Origin: Nosema muscidifuracis
Taxonomy: Eukaryota; Microsporidia; Nosematidae
Direction of reading: 5' to 3'
DNA: 64,000 bases
NCBI GenBank assembly: GCA_028335825.1
Contig: JAIOKI010000011.1
Coordinates: 188,501-252,500 of the forward strand
Shown here in pieces: positions 41,655-50,738 of this stretch (the stretch's first letter is position 1; each line of letters begins with the position of its first letter). The position numbers were made by a program, and so were the translations under genes. The notes below the pieces were generated by a model. The model was not told the DNA's origin. It was given only the letters and a program-made list of their open reading frames with translations, and searched no databases.

Positions 41655-42532
41655 ACGAACCTAGAAGAAAATTCCATTGGTTTAGCTACCAATTTAATAT
41701 CATCACTATTTTTGTTATAAACACAACCTAGTAATTTAAAATATTCTAAAACATTTTCAACTTTAAGATTAAAAGTAGGTACACTACATAACTTGACTTT
41801 TCCTTCTTGAATCTGTAATATTAAAATATAAATTTTAATGATTAATTTATCTTTAGTAATCTTTGGTAATCTTCTATTCTCAATCTCATCTTTAACTAAA
41901 TTGATAAGACATGAATACGGTGAATTATCGAATACATCTTCAGTAACAAACTTAAAATTTACTAGTTTTAATAACCCATCAAGAAGAAGAATTCTTAATC
42001 TGTGATTTGGGGTACCATCATAGAATCTCTTTGTATCATCCAATAGATCTATTTCTTCAAAATTAATATCCTGAAATATCTGTAAAATATCTTTATCAAA
42101 CAGATCTTCTAATAAAAAACAATCAATTAATTTATCAGATTCATGTATCCGAGGTAAGATCTGTGATTTATTATTAAACTTCATGGTTGATGTTTTTAGA
42201 TACCCATCTGTCTCAATAGTTTTTAATCTTTCTATAGTCTTTTTACTTCCAAATGATCTAATTAAATCTGTTCTATCATAATCATTCTGTACGATACCAG
42301 TTTCATAAACTACTTCACATTCAATAAGTTTAGCTGATTCAATATTTTTTAATTTAATAACTGTATCAGTATCACTAATATTTTCACATACAAAGAAATT
42401 ACAACACATTTTCTTTTCTTGACCAACTATTTTAATATTGTCTATTGAAGCTTCAAATTGACAACTATCTTCTTTATTAGTTATTTCAAAATTAAGATTA
42501 TCATCTATATGTAAATTAGATAATATGTACAT
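41651..42532 (-). CDS. RPA49: Probable RNA polymerase I subunit A49
   Basis: 293 aa. Similar in layout to A49: an N-terminal beta-rich dimerisation half, then DLIRSFGSKKTIERLKTIE, which fits the conserved L-x-x-x-FG-x-KK-x-x-x-x-L signature, then LPRIHESDKLIDCFLLEDLFDKDIL (the LPxxxxxAxxPxxVYPLxxII region), and finally a helical, tandem winged-helix-like part (NHRLRILLLDGLLKLVNF). Shorter than the ~400 residues in fungi, as usual here. CCCTCTAA precedes the ATG. Assignment is based on these two segments and is moderate. Confidence 0.65.
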   Translation of the reverse strand: MYILSNLHIDDNLNFEITNKEDSCQFEASIDNIKIVGQEKKMCCNFFVCENISDTDTVIKLKNIESAKLIECEVVYETGIVQNDYDRTDLIRSFGSKKTIERLKTIETDGYLKTSTMKFNNKSQILPRIHESDKLIDCFLLEDLFDKDILQIFQDINFEEIDLLDDTKRFYDGTPNHRLRILLLDGLLKLVNFKFVTEDVFDNSPYSCLINLVKDEIENRRLPKITKDKLIIKIYILILQIQEGKVKLCSVPTFNLKVENVLEYFKLLGCVYNKNSDDIKLVAKPMEFSSRFV

Positions 42533-42685
42533 TTAGAGGGTAAGAAATATTCAATAATTTAGTTTAAAGAAAAAAATATTAAAAATTTAAAATCTGATTA
42601 TAAAATTAATCTTTTATTTTTTATTTTTATCTTAATTTTCATATATTTGTATTTATGTTTAATTTTCTTTTACCCTCTTGCATAA

Positions 42686-43354
42686 ATGGATTTAGAAACA
42701 TTTGAGAACGATATCTTAATGAATTACGACAACAAAAAATTATCTTTATTAGAAATAAATGAAATATGTACGAAGGCTATCTCGAATAAAATACTTGATA
42801 AATCTGATATACACATTCCTGGTATCCCAGAATGTAATACAACAGATTTACTTAATTTTATAAAAAAATGCAGATCTTCTTATCTTACTAAATCTATAAA
42901 ACTCAATGAAAGTGGAAATGATGAGTCATTTATTAGTTCAAAATATCATTCTCCAATTTCTAATTATACAAAAACAGATATTACAGAAAGTCCATTTTAT
43001 AATCATAAAAAATTAATTTTGAATTCTCCTCATATAACTAAAGATTTAAAAAAAACAAATAATACGACTCCCTTAATTAATTCTCCATTAGTTAACAAAA
43101 ATTCGAATATTGAAAATCCATTTAGTGATGGAAATGACTTTGAATCATTTTGTGAGGATTTACGAACAAAAACAAGTTTAATACGAAAAAAATCTGATGA
43201 GAAATCTGCAAAAATAATTAATGATGTTATTGACAGCTTTATTCAGTACAAATTACAGCGAAAATCTGGAAAAAGATATTTTGTCTTAAACTTATGCTTA
43301 ATAGGTATTTCTATCGTTTTATTTTACTGTTTATTCACATTTAAACCTACTTAA
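42686..43354 (+). CDS. Hypothetical tail-anchored protein with SP motifs
   Basis: 222 residues, not recognised. Residues 1-65 look helical and folded (LSLLEINEICTKAISN); 70-150 are Asn/Ser/Pro-rich with repeated SP sites (YHSPISN, ESPFYN, NSPHIT, NSPLV), possible phosphorylation sites. A helical stretch (155-195) leads to a single membrane helix at 201-218 (FVLNLCLIGISIVLFYCLF). Organelle or nuclear-envelope anchoring is possible. CCC lies 11 bases before the ATG. It ends six bases before the stop of the convergent TOP3 gene. Confidence 0.65.
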   Translation: MDLETFENDILMNYDNKKLSLLEINEICTKAISNKILDKSDIHIPGIPECNTTDLLNFIKKCRSSYLTKSIKLNESGNDESFISSKYHSPISNYTKTDITESPFYNHKKLILNSPHITKDLKKTNNTTPLINSPLVNKNSNIENPFSDGNDFESFCEDLRTKTSLIRKKSDEKSAKIINDVIDSFIQYKLQRKSGKRYFVLNLCLIGISIVLFYCLFTFKPT

Positions 43355-43599
43355 TTAAATTTAATTAGCCCACTTGAAAAACTTACATGGTTTATAACTC
43401 TTTTTACATTTATAAAATTTTCTATTTTTGTTATTTTCCGTGTTAGATACTAATATTTTAGGTTCATAATTACAATAACATTTAACCTCTTCAATTTTAT
43501 TATAATTACATCGTTTAGGTTCATAATAACATCTATAATAAAGAATTGTATCCTCTGAATAAAATTTTGCTATCTTATTACAATTACAAAATTCTGTAT

Positions 43600-43710
43600 T
43601 TTCATTATTAGATTTTTTTGTATTTTCATTATTATATTTTTTTGTATTTTCATTATTATATTTTTTTGTATTTTCATTATTATATTTTTTTGTATTTTCT
43701 TTATCTGATT
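43600..43710. repeat. In-frame 30-bp tandem repeat in TOP3
   Basis: Four copies of TTTTTTGTATTTTCATTATTATA-type units code for NENTKKYN repeats between the catalytic core and the zinc fingers. Confidence 0.85.
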
Positions 43711-44741
43711 CAAATTTTGTTCTTTTAATTTCTATATCTTTGTTCTTTGACTTAAAAATTTTTTTATCTTTCAATACAGTATTTTTCTTTCTTTCAAACT
43801 TCATAGGTTGTTCTGGATTATCATTATTATTATTATGACCATTAAAATATCCACCAAGATTGTCAAGTATATTGTCACTTGAATTAATAGTCTCTTCTAT
43901 TATACTTTTAAACTTGTTTTTATTATTTTCTAAAACAGAATATAATCCAACATAAACCTGAATTTCATTCTCAAGAACAATTCTTTTTTGAACATCTCCA
44001 TTGGATATTTTTTTTAAGTTATCTTCTAAATCTTTCCTCAAAAAGGGTTTACTAAATTTCATTTCCAATTCTTCATATACTTTTATTAAACCAATTCCAA
44101 GTTTTTGAGGAACAATATAGTTTTTATATTTTAAAGCATACGATCTATCTTGAATTTTTTGAATATGTTCATGTATAGTTGCATCAGTTCCTATACCATT
44201 ATTATCCATTAAAGTAATTAACTCACTTTCTGAAAGAAATAAAGGAGGTGATGTTTTGCCATTTACCAAATTTAAGTCAAAATTATCAATCCTTTTATTT
44301 AAAGTATATTCATTAATTTGTTTTTCATTCCATTTATCATAATTGTAGATATCCAAATAATTTTTTTCAGTTATTTTAAGTCCTTTTATATAGAAAAATT
44401 CTCTACCAAGTATTAATTCGTGGTATGTTTCAATACCCTTAGCATCATCACAAAGAGAACCTAAAAATCTTCTGGTTACAAATTCAAAAATAGATCTATC
44501 TAGACCAGATAGATCATTTCCATGTTTTAATGGATAAATTGGTGAATGAGCTAAATCATTGTTCCTGCCCGATCTGGGTAATTTTATATTGTCAGAAATA
44601 TCCTGAGCTATTTCTGAAAATGAATTATCTGAAAATAACTTATTTAAAATATTCTTGAAATTAAAATTCTTAGCAAAAGAATCTGTTTCTGTTCTTGGAT
44701 ATGAAATATACCCCTTGTTGTATAATGATTCTGATATTTCC

Positions 44742-44759
44742 ATCACTTTATGTGAAGAA
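44742..44759. repeat. Target-site duplication, 3' side of LINE copy 1
   Basis: ATCACTTTATGTGAAGAA, identical to 50721-50738; encodes SSHKV of TOP3 on the minus strand. Confidence 0.93.
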
Positions 44760-44939
44760 AAAAAAAAAAAAATAAAATAAAATAATTTATTGAGATAAGA
44801 AAGAAAAGCCACACGGCAAGTAAAAACTTCTACATCCAATATTTGGTGACACACACCAGCATACAATGAAGGCCTTGCTTGTAGGAAGATTGGGAACCCC
44901 TTAGGATTAATTAAAATCCTTCAGTCATAATGACTGAGA

Positions 44940-44954
44940 CCTGCGTTCAGCAGG
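44940..44954 (-). other. LINE 3' UTR hairpin
   Basis: CCTGC-GTTCA-GCAGG, a perfect 5-bp stem. Beside it, 44921-44937 (TCAGTCATAATGACTGA) forms a second near-perfect inverted repeat. Both are present unchanged in all four copies, including the diverged copy 4. Confidence 0.7.
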
Positions 44955-45108
44955 ATTTTGGGTTATCGCCTGGTTCAATACACCATTTAAGAACACAACT
45001 CAGTTCAGCGGAATGCTACGGCATAATATGCAGCTTTAAGCCAAACCCCTCCCAGGTCAGAATTTAATTCTTTTGTTGCTAATAAATTAGCTACTTTTGT
45101 ATCAGATT

Positions 45109-48100
45109 TTACTCTGATGAGACATGAAGTCTACTCTTTTGTTGTACAATGATATATCTTTGTACTATCATTTTATCAAGAAATTCTACTCTTACAAGTA
45201 GAGCTTTTCTTCCTGTTGGTGAAGTCTTGATGTCATTGATATTACCAATGATCATCTTAACTCGTTCTACTTTTGTCAGAGTTAAAGAATTTAACTCTGT
45301 AATTTTGTTCTCATAAAGAGATCTTGTCTCAGATAAGGATGGACAATCTAACAGGAAATGTTCAAGATTTTCCTGTTCTCCCTCACATAGAAAGCAATGT
45401 TCTCTATAATACTGAGGGATTCTAAGAGCATTAGCTAACGCAGAAGACCATCTAATTAAATTACATCTTATTTTAGTGTAATTCCTTATCTGTCTCTTAT
45501 TTATTTGTGTTAGTATGTACTTGAGTTGAGACTCAAATATACCATACTGTGCTGCTAGTGAGGATGCTATGGTAGTATTATAGGATCTCCTACCTTTCAA
45601 TACCTCTATTATTCTTTGTTTGGCTACTTTGTAGTCAATACTTTCATAGTCGTGTCCGACATATCTTTTACACCACCGTCGAGTTCTTGAACTCCATGTA
45701 GTCTTTTTGGCTCTTGGAACTTGTTCTACAAATTCCGAGATTATAGTTTTGTTGTGTTTCCACTTCCTTAATGCTCTAAAGCGATTTAGAGCTGCTTGTA
45801 TTTGAATCCTGTTAATACAGAACTCATCCATTATCCTATCTAATGGAACTATTTTTGTCCAGAATATCATCCGGACAGCTTTTCTGAGAATCCTACTGAT
45901 TCTCCCTGATCTTGTACTAGACATTCCCCATAACTCACTACCGTACATGAGTGCAGGTACTAGTACATTCTTTATTAGTATTCCCTTGAACGGAATACAT
46001 ATACTCTTGTTAAGAAGCTTTGGTTTCAATGCTTCTAATGCTTTTTTGCCTCTAAAGGCTCCATCTTTTACAAGATGATCTTCGAGGGTGCTTTTTTTAA
46101 TCAAAACACCCAAATACCTGTATTCTGTGACTTCACAGATCTTTCCGAAATCAATATCTATAGAGATATCTTCTGACTCATAGCTTGTATTGGTATTCCA
46201 TACGAGAATACCACTTTTGTTACAGTTAACTTTCATTTGATTGTCAACTGCCCATTTGCTGATTTGTTGAATTTTTAGTTCCAAATCATTTTTTGAATCA
46301 CCAAAGACAACAATGTCATCTGCAAACATCAGTCCTGGTATTGCTATTGTTGATCGAGGTACAATCACTTTTGTCATGTCATCAAAAATGTCATTAATAA
46401 ACAGATTGAACAACATTGGAGAACAAGGGCATCCTTGTCTCACACCTTTTCTGTAGCTATAGCCACTGCTTGTATCTCCACCTATGCGGATTCTCATTTG
46501 TGTGTTACCATATATATCTTTCAATGTATTTATCAGATATTCTGGTATACAATACTTTTGTAGCTTATTAAATAATAGCTCATGGCTAACATTATCATAA
46601 GCTTTTTCAAAGTCTATGAAGCACAGATATGTCTTCAGACTTCGAAATTCTCTTCTTTTAACAACTTCTAATAAAGTTGCTACCTGGTTCATACATTCTT
46701 CTCCTGCTCTAAATCCAGCCTGATAAGGAGAAAGAATGTTATTTGTATCGACAAACTGTGTAAGTCTATCATTGATTATTTTTAGGTATATTTTACTGAT
46801 TGTATTAATCAGTGCAATACCTCTATAGTTGTTGATATCTGTTTCATCTCCCTTTTTATGGAGGCATACCATATCAGCAGCACTCCAATAAACAGGTGGG
46901 CTGGCACCTGTTATAAATTTGTTGATCTCATCCACCAGGAATGAGGGCAGCTTTTTATCTACTAGACTAGGCCTAAGTAGTACCTTGTATAGCTCAGTTG
47001 GAATTTCATCCGGACCGGCTGCTTTGTTATTGCCACAATTATTTGTAGCTTTTATTAATTCCTCCATTGTGACGTCATCAGGAGGCTCTTTTAAAAGACT
47101 TTTGTTGTATATAGAGTCACTATCTACAGTTGATGTTGCTAATTTAGCATAAAATTTGTTAGCTATTTCTAGCTTCTTTTGTTGCTCATTGTGAGCTATG
47201 CCCTCCTCGTCTTGAAGACAAACATTGTCTAGTCTAACTGATGTGTTAGACATACCCTTTAGCCACTTCCAGAAATCTCTAGAGCGATTACTTTTATAGA
47301 GGTTTATGCCATTAAAGGCCCAGAGATTAGCTCGTTCTCGCCGAACCTTCACTCTTGTTTCCTCAACTTCTTTTTTTAATGTCAAATACCTAAAAGCATT
47401 TACATCATTCCATTGTTTTAGTACTTGCTTTGTGGCAAGTCTAAATCTTTTATACACATTAATGTGCTTCCATTTAATAGGTAATCCTTTTCTTACCTTA
47501 ACTTTATCGTACACCTTTTCAGTTGTACATACTTCTTTTAAAACTCTTGGGAGTTCTTCTATTGTGAATAGTTTCCTATTCAAAAGCTGACTCAATTTCT
47601 CTTCAATAAGAGGATCTTGCATCTTCTTTCTGTTATATGTAAAAGATGTCTCTACTACTGGAGAAGGAAGAGTTATGTATCTTCTAAGTAGTAGATGATC
47701 TCCTACAGCCCATCTTTGTGAGATAGTAACCTTCTCACTGTCTTGCTTTAAGACTCTAAAGATCGTATCAATACGTCTTTTTGAGACTTTACCATTACTC
47801 AGGATTCTAGTTCCTGATACTCTATTGTAGTTGATAAGAGGATTTAAACCTCCAGCAACAAGCTTTTGTTTGAGAGTTGAATCTTTACAATTCATATCTC
47901 CCATTACTATAATCTCCTTGTAGCATCTTTTGTTCTTCTCAATATTAAGAAGGTTGATTAATTTTATGAGAGTTAATTGCTTAAGCTCTCTATCTTGTGG
48001 CACATAGACATTGATAACTAGTATCTTTGTCCATCCTGTACTTGTTTTGAATTCAACAACCGTTTGTAGGATGTTGTCATCATTACCTTTTTTAGAACAT

Positions 48101-48819
48101 CTCACTGCTCCACTTTTTCTTACCAAGGTCATTAAACCTGGTTTATTTTTACCTATGGCAGGTGTTTCCACTACCATATACTTTTCTAGTCTTCCAATAA
48201 AAGTGGATTTCTTCCATGTTTCTTGTAGACATAAAATTGATGGTTTCTCTACTTTCAAAAGGATCTCTAAGTCTTCCTTCTTCCCATAAAGATGATTTAT
48301 ATTAAGACTACAAAGCTTAACTTTGTCAAGAGTCTTTAACTTTTGTACCTGCTTAAACTTAGCTGGTTTTTCTTTTAACACATTAATGTTTAACTGCTTT
48401 AATGCATTAATAAAGTTGTCTTTTTGTACTTTCTTTACAGCAAAGAAAGTAAATGTTGTATCACGTCTGCGATGTCTTTTACTACCTACAATACAGTTAT
48501 CTAAAACTGGATTAACTCTTGTAAGTTTCTTTTGTAACTCTGGAATCTTAATATGGCTTGCCAAGGCCTTTACTAAGCAGAGCTTCTTTTGTAAGCTGTT
48601 AAGCTTGATCTTTTTTCTTAAATTAAACATTACATTATAATTTAAAGATTTTACTCCGAGGGATCTCGAATGACATTTACTTTTGATTTTAATAAGTTTG
48701 TAACTTAAATCAATACAAATACTTTTGTTGCTTCTAAGAAGCTTAAATAAAGAAGTTTTTTGATTCCTTAGAGTGAATCGTAATAAATCAATATTTAGAA
48801 TTTTATTTTCAGGGACCAT
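45109..48819 (-). CDS. LINE ORF2: endonuclease-reverse transcriptase, copy 1
   Basis: 1236 aa. N-terminal ~160 residues are basic with no known domain. AP-type endonuclease about 165-390: SLNINHL, LQETW near 198, NVYVPQ, GDMNC, RRIDTIFR, and GDH near 374 where most relatives have SDH. Reverse transcriptase about 600-890: AAGPDEIP, NYRGIALINTISKIY, YQAGFR, FIDFEKAYDNV near 735, GVRQGCPCSPMLFN, and the catalytic FADD near 831. C-terminal CCHC knuckle CFLC-x8-H-x4-C near 1141-1160. No stop or frameshift. The ATG overlaps the end of ORF1 in another frame. All catalytic residues are present, so it looks functional. Confidence 0.95.
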   Translation of the reverse strand: MVPENKILNIDLLRFTLRNQKTSLFKLLRSNKSICIDLSYKLIKIKSKCHSRSLGVKSLNYNVMFNLRKKIKLNSLQKKLCLVKALASHIKIPELQKKLTRVNPVLDNCIVGSKRHRRRDTTFTFFAVKKVQKDNFINALKQLNINVLKEKPAKFKQVQKLKTLDKVKLCSLNINHLYGKKEDLEILLKVEKPSILCLQETWKKSTFIGRLEKYMVVETPAIGKNKPGLMTLVRKSGAVRCSKKGNDDNILQTVVEFKTSTGWTKILVINVYVPQDRELKQLTLIKLINLLNIEKNKRCYKEIIVMGDMNCKDSTLKQKLVAGGLNPLINYNRVSGTRILSNGKVSKRRIDTIFRVLKQDSEKVTISQRWAVGDHLLLRRYITLPSPVVETSFTYNRKKMQDPLIEEKLSQLLNRKLFTIEELPRVLKEVCTTEKVYDKVKVRKGLPIKWKHINVYKRFRLATKQVLKQWNDVNAFRYLTLKKEVEETRVKVRRERANLWAFNGINLYKSNRSRDFWKWLKGMSNTSVRLDNVCLQDEEGIAHNEQQKKLEIANKFYAKLATSTVDSDSIYNKSLLKEPPDDVTMEELIKATNNCGNNKAAGPDEIPTELYKVLLRPSLVDKKLPSFLVDEINKFITGASPPVYWSAADMVCLHKKGDETDINNYRGIALINTISKIYLKIINDRLTQFVDTNNILSPYQAGFRAGEECMNQVATLLEVVKRREFRSLKTYLCFIDFEKAYDNVSHELLFNKLQKYCIPEYLINTLKDIYGNTQMRIRIGGDTSSGYSYRKGVRQGCPCSPMLFNLFINDIFDDMTKVIVPRSTIAIPGLMFADDIVVFGDSKNDLELKIQQISKWAVDNQMKVNCNKSGILVWNTNTSYESEDISIDIDFGKICEVTEYRYLGVLIKKSTLEDHLVKDGAFRGKKALEALKPKLLNKSICIPFKGILIKNVLVPALMYGSELWGMSSTRSGRISRILRKAVRMIFWTKIVPLDRIMDEFCINRIQIQAALNRFRALRKWKHNKTIISEFVEQVPRAKKTTWSSRTRRWCKRYVGHDYESIDYKVAKQRIIEVLKGRRSYNTTIASSLAAQYGIFESQLKYILTQINKRQIRNYTKIRCNLIRWSSALANALRIPQYYREHCFLCEGEQENLEHFLLDCPSLSETRSLYENKITELNSLTLTKVERVKMIIGNINDIKTSPTGRKALLVRVEFLDKMIVQRYIIVQQKSRLHVSSE

Positions 48820-50716
48820 TAGCCTCCAGAATATCTTTTATAGCTTCATCATCTAAAGCAAACTTTTTTAACATACTTGTCTCCAAATTATTAAGACATC
48901 GTACTATAACTTTTATAGACTTTTGCAGAGGAACAAAAGACTTCCAGCTTTTTTTAATAACAGCAAGATCTGCTACTATTTTATCTTTATTATGAGACAA
49001 GAACTGTCTCAAAGCATTTGGCTCAGACAGGCATCTGACTCCCTCGGCAATTCTACAAAGACTGTCTGCCACTCTCAAAACAGCTTCATATCTTACTAAA
49101 AGGATTGTCTTCCCACTGATATCTTTTATGTAAGGAATATCTGATTCCTTAACACCTAGTATCTTAGCCCAGACAGCTAAATTTTTATGGCCCTCCCCTG
49201 ATGGTATACCATCCATTGTAACCAGCCGATACTTATTTTCGGCTGGTTTCTTCCCCTCAAGCATGATTTTGAGGAGTTCTTCTCTAGACAGCTTATCTGT
49301 CCATTTTTCTCCAGTATTCTTCTTTACTGGCTTTTTGTCTCTATTGTCCTTCATTTTAGGGGCAATAAAATTTTTTATTTCAACTTTTTTATGAGCTGAG
49401 TCTTCTCTAAGTCTCCTTAAGAGATTTTTCTTTTGTTTGTGTGATACCACACTTCCCTTAGTGGTTTTACTGGGAACTTTTAGAACATCCTTCGGCTTGC
49501 CAACCTTAGGGTAGTTTTTATTTGTGAAGCGTTTCGACTTCTCCCTTTTGTTGAGTACAACATTTTTCTTAGTCTCTTGCAAGTTATGCAACTTAGAAAA
49601 TTGTTCCTCTTTTATTGTTTCCACAAAGGACTCTACAGACTCAATTAAGATGTCAGTCGCTTTGTGGTCTACTATCATAGGCCCTTGGAGGCCTTCTTTT
49701 GTGATAACATCTAGATTACACATATTGGCATCTAGATGTATATTATCTTTTATGGAGTGTTTCGGCTCCTTTTCTTTTTTTACATCCTCTGATAGCCTCA
49801 GAGGGTAGTTACTTTTATCAAGGCGTTTCGACCTCTGTTGTCTTTTAGGATCCCCTAGATAAGCTAAGGGATAACTCTTATCATTAGAGTCATCAGATGA
49901 CTCTTCACTGTTGTTAATGTTACGAATCCAATCAGGCATTAGTGAGGTATACCTGTTGTCATCGATAACTTCCATTTTATCAGCCAATAGACTATCTTTT
50001 TTGATCACTACTGATCTTCCGTAGCTGGCTACGACCTTTGTCCATCCTTCTTCAGATGTTCTCTTTAAAAGAATGGGACTCTTTGGTTTCCTGCCTTTGC
50101 AAGAGGCTTTTGCTACCTTGGAAAGGAAGACTGATAGTGCAGAGGACTTGGGCGATCCAATGCTTGTTATTTGAGATGGCATGGTGACCTTACCATCCTC
50201 TTTTACAATCGAGTTATCCGGATGAGGAGTTCGATCTTTGTCTTTTATTGCAGTTTCCTGCTTCACTTCATTCATTGATTCAGCGTTTACTTTATTGACA
50301 TCATCATAATTGACACGGTTGATGAGATCATTCACTTGTTTTTGAAGTAATTCATACTTCTTCTTTTGTGTACTCAGTTCACGTTGACACGACTTAACAT
50401 GTGCATCTTGGAGCTTAATCAAGTCTATCAGACTTAATGAGTATCTAGAGATGTTGTAAATATCTCTGTTCTTTTCTTTATCAATATGATAAAAATTTTT
50501 ACTTGCTTTTTCAAACAAAACTTCTGTTTTTGAGTAGAGACTATTCAATTTTTTTATGTCATAGTACAAAGCATTACCAGTGCTAAGAGTACCATAACTA
50601 CTTTTAATTCCTTCCAGTAAAGATGTTTGACTATCTTTCTGTACTTTTGAGGTTGGTAAGTCCTCGTTTGTGCTGCATCTCTGCGGAGTGTTTTTTTTAC
50701 AATTGTCTAACCCCAT
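48809..50716 (-). CDS. LINE ORF1 protein, copy 1
   Basis: 635 aa from MGLDNCKKNTPQ. Predicted coiled coil about 65-110 (LQDAHVKSCQRELSTQKKKYELLQKQVNDL); a long basic, disordered middle; a folded-looking C-terminal 170 residues (YRLVTMDGIPSGEGHKNLAVW...LCRIAEGVRCLSEP). No CCHC or clear RRM seen; a nucleic-acid-binding role is presumed from position. The open frame continues 5' of this ATG into TOP3 codons (to about 51213), so a read-through TOP3-ORF1 protein is possible. The ATG here is chosen because copy 2 shares it and nothing upstream. Confidence 0.9.
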   Translation of the reverse strand: MGLDNCKKNTPQRCSTNEDLPTSKVQKDSQTSLLEGIKSSYGTLSTGNALYYDIKKLNSLYSKTEVLFEKASKNFYHIDKEKNRDIYNISRYSLSLIDLIKLQDAHVKSCQRELSTQKKKYELLQKQVNDLINRVNYDDVNKVNAESMNEVKQETAIKDKDRTPHPDNSIVKEDGKVTMPSQITSIGSPKSSALSVFLSKVAKASCKGRKPKSPILLKRTSEEGWTKVVASYGRSVVIKKDSLLADKMEVIDDNRYTSLMPDWIRNINNSEESSDDSNDKSYPLAYLGDPKRQQRSKRLDKSNYPLRLSEDVKKEKEPKHSIKDNIHLDANMCNLDVITKEGLQGPMIVDHKATDILIESVESFVETIKEEQFSKLHNLQETKKNVVLNKREKSKRFTNKNYPKVGKPKDVLKVPSKTTKGSVVSHKQKKNLLRRLREDSAHKKVEIKNFIAPKMKDNRDKKPVKKNTGEKWTDKLSREELLKIMLEGKKPAENKYRLVTMDGIPSGEGHKNLAVWAKILGVKESDIPYIKDISGKTILLVRYEAVLRVADSLCRIAEGVRCLSEPNALRQFLSHNKDKIVADLAVIKKSWKSFVPLQKSIKVIVRCLNNLETSMLKKFALDDEAIKDILEANGP

Positions 50717-50720
50717 TTTT

Positions 50721-50738
50721 ATCACTTTATGTGAAGAA
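50721..50738. repeat. Target-site duplication, 5' side of LINE copy 1
   Basis: ATCACTTTATGTGAAGAA, identical to 44742-44759. Between it and the ORF1 start lie only four bases (TTTT on the plus strand). Confidence 0.93.

Larger units (their letters stand above)
43361..44759 (-). pseudogene. TOP3: DNA topoisomerase III, C-terminal part (gene split by LINE)
   Basis: Continuation of TOP3 after the LINE insertion; it begins at the repeated SSHKV and runs about 465 codons to the stop. Contains the active-site block GYISYPRTETDSF (catalytic Tyr near base 44700), LAHSPIYP, NGIGTDATIHEHIQKI, and two C-terminal Cys-rich GRF-type zinc fingers (CNCNK...RCYYEPKRC; CYCNYEP...CKKSYKPC). A 10-residue repeat (NENTKKYN type, about four copies near 43605-43705) separates the catalytic core from the fingers. 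In this orientation it lacks its own start; the open frame runs upstream into LINE 3' sequence, which is not TOP3. Confidence 0.9.
44760..50720 (-). mobile_element. LINE (non-LTR retrotransposon), full-length copy 1, inside TOP3
   Basis: About 5.96 kb, minus strand, flanked by a perfect 18-bp target duplication. Order in its own direction: ORF1 (start codon at the very 5' end), ORF2 overlapping it by 11 nt, ~300-nt 3' UTR with conserved hairpins and an AATAAA (44786-44791), then a T-rich tail built from TTTTA and T runs. Both frames are open. No LTRs. The AP endonuclease plus RT plus C-terminal CCHC, without RNase H that I can see, places it among APE-type LINEs (R1/I/Jockey/L1-like layout); clade not determined. 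Clearly less AT-rich than host DNA. Confidence 0.95.

Noticed and set aside
46919-48640. Several 77-105-codon plus-strand frames within the LINEs
   Set aside because: They are antisense shadows of ORF2, repeated in each copy only because the element is repeated.
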